Positions 1 through 5,174 of a stretch of 11,838 bases of DNA are shown in pieces. A program made the translations under genes and the position numbers. Position 1 is the stretch's first letter. Each line of letters begins with the position of its first letter. Source of the DNA: UBA7374 sp965660635 (GTDB lineage: Bacteria; Verrucomicrobiota; Verrucomicrobiia; Opitutales; Coraliomargaritaceae); assembly GCA_965660635.1 (NCBI GenBank), contig CBFIAS010000048.1, positions 1 through 11,838 of the forward strand. The letters run 5' to 3'. Under the pieces are notes generated by a model. That model was given only the letters and a program-made list of their open reading frames with translations. It did not search any database and was not told the DNA's origin.

Positions 1-3000
1 CTTGTACTCCCGATCCGTGTTGGCAAAGGGGCGTTCCGTGCCGACGGCGTAGTTGTGTACAACGGCTTGGACGGCATCGAGCGGTTCCGCTAGACCCGTG
101 CCGAGGAAAGCCGTCAGGGCGTCCGGATCGGCCCCCTCGCCCACCGGCGCGGAGAGACTGCGGTAGGACTGGCGTTCAGCGGTGTCGGGAAGACCAGTGT
201 CGAAGGAATCCACCGCAAAGACTTCGATATAGGCACCCTTGGGCATGTCCGCACCGGAGGCGTCGCGGCAGGCGAGGAGGAGGCTGTCGTTGAGCCGGAT
301 ACGGAGGGGATCTTCGGCGGGTTCGGCGAGATTGGTCGTGCTCCACTGGACGCTGTGCTGCGCGGTGGCAAGGCCGCTGGCGTAAGACAGTTCGATCACT
401 GTGTTTTCAGCGGACGGCTGCAGGGGGATATCCGCATGGAAGGTCTCGCGCAGTGCGCGGAGAGCGGGAATGGATCCGTCAGCCGAGTTGACCTCGATAG
501 TGAGCAATGCGAGGTCGCGGGCGGTTCCGTAAAGGTTATAGGGTGAGGTGACGGAAAGCTGGTCGGCCCCCGCCCGAAATTCATCCTCGAGCCGTCCAGC
601 AGTCCATTCATGGCGCTCAGCCTCCGATTCAAATTCCAGAGGGATCAGCTCAACCCGGTCCACTTGGAGGGAGGAGCCTGCCTCAACGTTGATCCAGTCG
701 AGGAGAAGGGTCTTCTGCCCGGCAGGAGTCCATGGCAGCCAGTAGCTCAGAGTCGTCGATTCCGCATGAGTCGCCAGCGCGCTTTGCGAACCGAGCGAAA
801 CCGCACCCAGAGCGGCATCGATCTCAAAGCGGGATTGTGCCCGTTCTTCGCTCGCTTCGCGAAGAACGACTTGCAAACGGTAATGCCCGTCTTCCGGAAT
901 ATTCAGGCTGAATTCCAAAGCGCCCCGGTAATCCATGGCGTAAAGACTGTCTCCTTCAGTTCTCCATGCGCCCGCCTGCGGGGTGGCCGCGCTGCCCGCC
1001 AGATCGGCCACGGGGCTGCCGGGGACAAACCCTTCGGCCACCAGCGGATCGGTGCCGAGCCGGGTCACTTCCTCGAAGTCGCTGGTGCCGTCGCCGTCGG
1101 TATCGGCGGCGTCGGCGCGGGTGCCGAGGGCGGCTTCTTCGCTGTTCCAGAGTCCGTCGTTATCGCTGTCATAATCAATGCGGTAGTCGGTGAAGGCGGC
1201 GGCGACAACTTCGAGTGGGTCGTGGGAGGTGAGGGCAAAGCCGAAGTGAAAGGAATCCCCCAAGTCGATGGCCCGTTGCTCGTGCTCGATCCAGCGTTGC
1301 CCGTCGTCTGAATAGTGGGCGGTGATGTGGCGGCCGTCCCATTCGAGGCGGAGCCAAATAGCGGTCTCAAAGGTAAGGAGGCCGTTTTCCCGGGTGTGTT
1401 CGGGGGTATCGCCTTGAAGTTTGGTACGGGACTGGACGCGCCCGTCGGGGGCGAGGGAGAGGCGGTAGGCGGGGGCCACCTCGTTGAGTGTGCCGCGCAC
1501 GAGGAGACCGGCCCCGGCGCGGGTGTCATCCATTGCGGTGTAGGCGATTTTGGCGGTGAGCCGGAAGGGCTGGCGGGCGGAACGGTAGGCGAAGAGGTAC
1601 TCGTCTGCATGGGTGCCCGAGGCGGCGAGATAGACGGCTGTATCATGGGAGAAGGCCTCCGTCTGGTGGTGTCGGCCGGTCTTGCGGTACCAGCCTTCGA
1701 GCGAGCGGGCGCCGGGGTCGTCGAGACCGGGGAACAGATCGGCCCGGCTGCGGGCGGGATAGGGATTGGCCTGCAGGGGGTTCAGCCCGTTGCGGGCTTC
1801 CCAGGCGTTTTCAAAGGTATCGGCATCGGGGTCATCGAAGCGGCCGTCGAAGGGCGGGCCGTCCAGGGGGTCGAGGCCGGCGGTTTTTTCGAAGGCGTCG
1901 TCGAGGGTGTCGCCGTCGAGGTCGGCGGGGTCGTAGACGAAGGAGCGGATAGCCTGGCTGCCGATGATCTCGGGCTCGGGCATGGATCCGTGCTGCCAGG
2001 CGACGCCGAAGTAGTCGTTGGTCTCATCGCCCTGGTGAAAGATCTCGAAGTAGTAGTTTTCTCCGGCTTCGAGTTGTCGGGGGAAGGAGCTCTGGCCGGG
2101 ATACTGCTGGTAGTCTTCGCGGAAGTTCCACCAGTGGTTGAAGGCGATGCGCTGGATCCGGGCGGTGGAGGCGTCGGCGCTGAGCCAGAACTCGGCATAG
2201 TCGTCTCCGTAAACCCAGAAGCGGTACTCGCCGGATGCGGGGGGCGTGAGGTAGCCGCGGATGCGGCGCCCGAAGGGATGACTGTTGTCAACCATGCCGG
2301 CGTCATGGGAGAGCGAGTCGAGCCAGGTAACCGCTTCGGGCGGCCCGTTCTCGATGTAGGTAATATCGCTAAAATGGGCGTAGGGAATCGTCCACTGCTC
2401 CATAGCGACTTGCCCCGGCACGGGGGCGCCGTCCGGGCGGCCGTCTCCGTTCTCGTCGGCCTCGCGGGGATCGCTGCCCCGGAGGTATTCCAGGAGGTCG
2501 GGGAGAGCGTCTCCATCGGCGTCGTGGGCAGGGTCGCGGGCGAGCACGTCGAGGCCGTGCCGGTGTTTCCAGCCGTCGCCCATCCCGTCCCCGCTGCTGT
2601 CCGGGAGCAGTGGATTGGAGCCGATGGACCGCTCCAGGGCGTTGTCCAGCCCGTCTCCATCAAAATCGGAGCTGCCGCCAATGCCACGGACCTGGTCAAA
2701 CCACCCGGAGTTGGCATCGAGCCGGAGGAAGAGTCTCCCGGGTGTCTCTCCGCCGGTCACGGTGGCGGTGGCGGTGACGGTGCCGGAGTTGTTTTGGCAG
2801 GTGATCTCGACGGTGCAATGTCCGTCGCTGGCCCCGTTGGCATGAAAGGTCTCCAGATCGGTGGACCAGACGTAGGGCATAAGCGGATCTTCGGAGAGGG
2901 CCTGCGAGACCGACTCACTGAGCGGATGGGTGAAGGTGAAGCTCGAGCCGTCGGGGTCGGCGGTCATCTCCCCCGCGAGCAGGCCTCCGGCATCGGCGGC

Positions 3001-3744
3001 GGCCGGGTCGGTGCCAAGGATGTATTCCAGCCCGTTGGATTTTCCGTCGCCATCGGCGTCCCGCGCGATGCCCGGGCTGTCGGGGGCGTGACTGGCGATC
3101 CATTGCGTGTAGCCGCCATCGGGTGACGGGACGGGGTGGATGACGAACCAGAAGCCGTTGGACTGGCCTTCTTTATTGGAGCGGGTATTGCCGCGCTTCA
3201 TCGCGCCGGACACCTCGCCCCGGGCATCGGCGGTGGCCGTGCCGATGAAGGTGAAGTTGTCCAGGGACGGATTTGCCCCGGGGTTGCCAACCGTCTGCGC
3301 CTGCACACCGGCACTGCCGCTATCACCAAAGACAATACAGGCTCCGGCGTAGTTGCCATCCCAGCCGGCGGAGGCATAGAGGTCGACCTTCTGGCCGGGC
3401 CAAAGGCCACAAAGGGTAAAGGGCGCGGGCGAACGCACGCCCGCGATCTCGCCGTTGAACCAGCCGCTGGCCCAGGCACCGACGTTTTGCATGATAAAGT
3501 CGTAACCGGTGCCGCCGACCCGCCTGTATGCCTCGTCCCCTACCAGCCAGGGTTGACCGGGCACCGGTTCGTGCCGCAGGAGGATCCATCCGTCTTCCGA
3601 ACTAAAGGGCTTGTCGCGGGAATTGGCCTGAAAGTCGAGAAGCAGGTGCTCGCTGGCTGGCCCGGCAGGCAGACTGTGAAGCAGTGCAGCGAAAAGAAAG
3701 GCAGCAACCGGGACAAACCGGTTAAAGCGAATTAGGAGTTTCAG
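1..3744 (-). CDS. Large secreted modular protein (TSP3 repeats, PA14-like, DUF1349/lectin-like, CBM-like), C-terminus beyond window
   Basis: The reverse strand is open for 1248 codons from a CTG at 3744 to the left edge, so the C-terminus is missing. Residues 1-30 form a signal peptide: KLLIRFNR, then a hydrophobic stretch ending LPAGPA. Residues 31-220 look beta-rich and are unassigned. TSP3-type Asp/Gly/Asn-rich calcium motifs lie near 226-246, 359-441, 605-655 and 858-895 (for example DADGDGKSNGLEY, TDGDGTSDFEE). Residues 448-598 resemble a PA14 domain, with GEYRFWVYGDDYAEFWLS as its core. Residues 714-857 resemble a DUF1349/concanavalin-like sandwich. Residues 926-1036 resemble a CBM6/35-like fold (DGHYRLQVVL ... 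VDRVELIP). The rest is unrecognised. No catalytic domain is visible. Such architectures usually bind glycans or build cell-surface structures, so a glycan-related role is inference. No in-frame ATG occurs before about 3491, well inside the protein; an in-frame TAA at 3751-3753 bounds the start, leaving ATC (3750) or CTG (3744). Confidence 0.85.
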   Translation of the reverse strand, partial: MKLLIRFNRFVPVAAFLFAALLHSLPAGPASEHLLLDFQANSRDKPFSSEDGWILLRHEPVPGQPWLVGDEAYRRVGGTGYDFIMQNVGAWASGWFNGEIAGVRSPAPFTLCGLWPGQKVDLYASAGWDGNYAGACIVFGDSGSAGVQAQTVGNPGANPSLDNFTFIGTATADARGEVSGAMKRGNTRSNKEGQSNGFWFVIHPVPSPDGGYTQWIASHAPDSPGIARDADGDGKSNGLEYILGTDPAAADAGGLLAGEMTADPDGSSFTFTHPLSESVSQALSEDPLMPYVWSTDLETFHANGASDGHCTVEITCQNNSGTVTATATVTGGETPGRLFLRLDANSGWFDQVRGIGGSSDFDGDGLDNALERSIGSNPLLPDSSGDGMGDGWKHRHGLDVLARDPAHDADGDALPDLLEYLRGSDPREADENGDGRPDGAPVPGQVAMEQWTIPYAHFSDITYIENGPPEAVTWLDSLSHDAGMVDNSHPFGRRIRGYLTPPASGEYRFWVYGDDYAEFWLSADASTARIQRIAFNHWWNFREDYQQYPGQSSFPRQLEAGENYYFEIFHQGDETNDYFGVAWQHGSMPEPEIIGSQAIRSFVYDPADLDGDTLDDAFEKTAGLDPLDGPPFDGRFDDPDADTFENAWEARNGLNPLQANPYPARSRADLFPGLDDPGARSLEGWYRKTGRHHQTEAFSHDTAVYLAASGTHADEYLFAYRSARQPFRLTAKIAYTAMDDTRAGAGLLVRGTLNEVAPAYRLSLAPDGRVQSRTKLQGDTPEHTRENGLLTFETAIWLRLEWDGRHITAHYSDDGQRWIEHEQRAIDLGDSFHFGFALTSHDPLEVVAAAFTDYRIDYDSDNDGLWNSEEAALGTRADAADTDGDGTSDFEEVTRLGTDPLVAEGFVPGSPVADLAGSAATPQAGAWRTEGDSLYAMDYRGALEFSLNIPEDGHYRLQVVLREASEERAQSRFEIDAALGAVSLGSQSALATHAESTTLSYWLPWTPAGQKTLLLDWINVEAGSSLQVDRVELIPLEFESEAERHEWTAGRLEDEFRAGADQLSVTSPYNLYGTARDLALLTIEVNSADGSIPALRALRETFHADIPLQPSAENTVIELSYASGLATAQHSVQWSTTNLAEPAEDPLRIRLNDSLLLACRDASGADMPKGAYIEVFAVDSFDTGLPDTAERQSYRSLSAPVGEGADPDALTAFLGTGLAEPLDAVQAVVHNYAVGTERPFANTDREYK
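842..868. repeat. Strong hairpin inside the large protein gene (10-bp perfect inverted repeat)
   Basis: CGTTCTTCGC at 842-851 is the exact reverse complement of GCGAAGAACG at 859-868, with a 7-nt loop. It lies in the CBM-like domain of the large minus-strand gene, close to where codon usage becomes less GC-rich at third positions. No T-tract follows, so it is not a typical terminator. It may only reflect the codons for LREASEER. Confidence 0.6.
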
Positions 3745-3799
3745 TTTGATTTAAAAAGGGGTTTATATTAGACAAGGGGTAGGTTACTAAACCCATTTT

Positions 3800-3824
3800 T
3801 TTATAATAATAAACCTCCTGTCAA
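3800..3824 (-). promoter_or_regulatory. Possible promoter of the large secreted protein gene
   Basis: On the minus strand a perfect TTGACA (3824-3819) is followed by an AT-rich stretch with TATAAA (3805-3800). The 13-nt spacer is shorter than the usual 16-18, so this is only a candidate. The AGGAGG beside the TTGACA is 17 nt from the nearest ATG (3796). That ATG opens a short frame of about 24 codons, out of frame with the gene, so I do not read AGGAGG as its ribosome binding site. Confidence 0.3.
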
Positions 3825-3831
3825 TGATTTT

Positions 3832-3847
3832 TTGCATTAATTTTCAT
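3832..3847 (+). promoter_or_regulatory. Putative operator, copy 1 (TTGCAT-N3-TTTTCAT)
   Basis: TTGCATTAATTTTCAT matches the two motif copies between the GH17 and GH3 genes at 12 of 16 positions each. It lies 7 nt upstream of the TTGACA assigned to the large minus-strand gene, a typical activator position. Half-sites repeat directly about 10 bp apart, as AraC-type regulators often prefer. The regulator itself is not in the window. Confidence 0.35.
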
Positions 3848-3878
3848 TAGCAACACAGCCCATACATTGCCGATTCAC

Positions 3879-3917
3879 GTCGTAGGTGGGCTTAGCCGCA
3901 GAGAGCGCCTCTACGAC
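3879..3917. repeat. REP-like intergenic inverted repeat
   Basis: GTCGTAG (3879-3885) pairs with CTACGAC (3911-3917). Between them lie GGCTTAGCC, itself a short palindrome, and GCAGAGAGCGC. It sits 61 nt downstream of the GH17 stop and may act as a transcript 3' end, but no T-tract follows. The form resembles REP/RAYT-type intergenic repeats of Verrucomicrobiota. Only one copy is in the window, so repetitiveness is inferred. Confidence 0.45.
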
Positions 3918-3920
3918 AGG

Positions 3921-3962
3921 CTCAGAACCCGGCCCGCGTCTTGCCAGCCACACTTCTGAACC
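3921..3962 (-). repeat. Dispersed 42-nt repeat, copy A (downstream of the GH17 gene)
   Basis: Read on the minus strand from 3962 to 3921, this matches 7921-7962 on the plus strand at 33 of 42 positions without gaps, including a shared TTCAGAAGTG core and CTGGC, CGCG and GTTCTG blocks. Both copies lie just downstream of a glycoside hydrolase stop codon and read in the direction of transcription. The function is unknown; a transcript-end element or a non-autonomous mobile repeat are possibilities. Confidence 0.6.
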
Positions 3963-3977
3963 TGAAATATTTCCGGG

Positions 3978-4976
3978 CTAGTCCTGCAGCACGGCCTTCG
4001 GTGTGCGGTCCACAAAGAATAGGCCCCAGTGCTTCTCGGCCCCGACAGGATTGTCCGGATTCCCCTTCCACGGTTCGTCGAAGGCCTCGAAGAAAAACAC
4101 CGTTGTGTTGTGAGCCTCCGCCCAGTCCTTCAACTCGTGGTAGTAACGCTTCTGCTGCGCCTCCCCGGCACGCTCCCCGAACTCGCTGGCAGTCGTAGCC
4201 CAGCCGGCCTCGAGAATGGCCATCGGCACATCGGGCAAGGCTTCGCGCACTTGTTCCAGTGTCTCGATGGTGAAGCTCATACCCTCTTCGATGCCCCGGC
4301 CTTCCCATAGCCCGTAGGTATGCACCCCGATGAAGTCCACTTCAGCTGCCAGCCGGGCGCCGTCCTTTTCCTTCCACCAGCCGTAGCTCTCCGCAACTGT
4401 GACCGGTTGTCCGGCACCTGCCTTTACCCGCCGCACGTAGTCGATCACTCCGTCCAGCGTCATCATGTGGTCATTCCAGAAGACCAGCGCCTCGTTGCCC
4501 ACGTTGATCGCCACCACGACCTCCTTGAATTCATTGGCCAGGCCGATCGCGCGGTCCACCTCGGCACTGTTTTTCTTCTTGTTCGCCGCCAGGGTCTCCG
4601 CCGGAACCGGCTCGGTCAGCCAGTGACAATTCTCGTGGTTCGAGACCTCCGCATCCAGCCAGATGCCGAGGCAAACTTGAATCGGCAGGTCATGACCGCG
4701 GATCAACTCCAGCGTCATACGGGTGTTCGGGCCGGAATCATACATCCGGATCAGGCGGAAGCCTTCTGCCTCCAGGATCCTCAGATCCTCCAGGATCTCC
4801 CCGGCAGAGGGATTGACCGCGCCGTTGCCACGGTCGGGATGCTGCCCCTCGCGGAATCCGGAGTATGCCACAGCCCAGGATTCCCCGGCGAGGAGGGCAT
4901 CGGGGCTTTGGATCAAGGTTGAGGCATGTGTTTGCACGGCGGCCAGAAGAAAAAAGATCGTTTGCGGAATTTTCAT
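3978..4976 (-). CDS. Secreted glycoside hydrolase family 17 protein (putative beta-1,3-glucanase)
   Basis: This 332-residue protein has a signal peptide (MKIPQTIFFLLAAVQTHA) and a single (beta/alpha)8-type catalytic domain. GH17 hallmarks are visible: MYDSGPNT near 78-85, the acid/base motif AINVGNEAL with Glu162, GVHTYGLWEG near 217-226, the nucleophile motif AILEAGWAT with Glu256, and FFFEAFDEPWKG near 294-305 followed by EKHWGLF. GH17 enzymes cleave internal or terminal beta-1,3-glucosidic bonds, and this bacterial form resembles short exo-beta-1,3-glucanase or glucanosyltransferase-like proteins. The product is probably periplasmic or extracellular. It is divergent from the GH3 gene with a shared upstream region, pointing to joint breakdown of beta-1,3-glucan such as laminarin. 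The ATG at 4976 gives a clean signal peptide although no good Shine-Dalgarno precedes it. The family is sure; exact substrate and endo/exo mode are not. Confidence 0.9.
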   Translation of the reverse strand: MKIPQTIFFLLAAVQTHASTLIQSPDALLAGESWAVAYSGFREGQHPDRGNGAVNPSAGEILEDLRILEAEGFRLIRMYDSGPNTRMTLELIRGHDLPIQVCLGIWLDAEVSNHENCHWLTEPVPAETLAANKKKNSAEVDRAIGLANEFKEVVVAINVGNEALVFWNDHMMTLDGVIDYVRRVKAGAGQPVTVAESYGWWKEKDGARLAAEVDFIGVHTYGLWEGRGIEEGMSFTIETLEQVREALPDVPMAILEAGWATTASEFGERAGEAQQKRYYHELKDWAEAHNTTVFFFEAFDEPWKGNPDNPVGAEKHWGLFFVDRTPKAVLQD

Positions 4977-5001
4977 GGTTGAGAACCTTTAACACCTTTA
5001 A

Positions 5002-5030
5002 CGTATGTGAGCCGATGGAAAGCGGGTCAA
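5002..5030 (-). promoter_or_regulatory. Possible promoter of the GH17 gene
   Basis: On the minus strand TTGACC (5030-5025) is followed after 17 nt by CATACG (5007-5002), a weak -10. A direct repeat GTTAAAGGT lies twice between it and the start codon. The putative operator at 5040-5055 ends 9 nt upstream of the -35 box. Confidence 0.3.
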
Positions 5031-5039
5031 CGAGATTTG

Positions 5040-5055
5040 TTGCATTGTTTTGCAG
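5040..5055 (+). promoter_or_regulatory. Putative operator, copy 2
   Basis: TTGCATTGTTTTGCAG contains two direct TTGCA half-sites exactly 10 bp apart (5040 and 5050). It lies upstream of the GH17 -35 candidate and exactly 60 bp from copy 3, so both would face the same side of the helix. A tandem half-site binder such as an AraC/XylR-type activator is plausible but not shown. Confidence 0.4.
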
Positions 5056-5087
5056 ATTTACCCCAGACCAACGACAGGCGCGGGGGA

Positions 5088-5120
5088 TTGACACCTGCGT
5101 TGCATCTGTTTGCATATATT
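5088..5120 (+). promoter_or_regulatory. Possible promoter of the GH3 gene
   Basis: TTGACA at 5088-5093 is followed by CATATA (5113-5118, 19-nt spacer) or TATATT (5115-5120, 21-nt spacer). A TG two bases before the ATATAT run gives a partial extended -10. The spacing is long. Operator copy 3 lies between the boxes, where a bound regulator could repress or re-shape the promoter. Confidence 0.3.
5100..5115 (+). promoter_or_regulatory. Putative operator, copy 3
   Basis: TTGCATCTGTTTGCAT has TTGCA half-sites at 5100 and 5110. Over 21 nt it agrees with the copy at 5040 at 15 positions. It lies in the shared GH17/GH3 intergenic region, 60 nt before the likely GH3 start. Confidence 0.4.
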
Positions 5121-5174
5121 GACCGTGAGTCGCTGCCGCTCCTCCGCCCGCAAGATCCATTCCAGCGACTCGCC

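Noticed and set aside
1315..3126. Plus-strand frame of 603 codons
   Set aside because: It is antisense to the large secreted protein gene. Its protein is a Gly/Val/Ala/Glu-rich string without domains, as expected for the complement of GC-rich codons, while the opposite strand shows clear TSP3 and PA14 motifs.
3725..3796. Small minus-strand leader frame (ATG at 3796, about 24 codons) before the large gene
   Set aside because: AGGAGG is 17 nt away, too far for initiation. The peptide has no leader-like codon runs and the frame differs from the gene.
4760..4800. CTCCAGGATC direct repeat inside the GH17 gene
   Set aside because: It is explained by the coding sequence for EILEDLRILEAEG, a helical segment with repeated Ile-Leu-Glu codons.
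5007..5174. N-terminal extension of the GH3 protein from a GTG
   Set aside because: It covers the likely promoter and operator region, has no domain, and places a good signal peptide 57 residues inside the protein.
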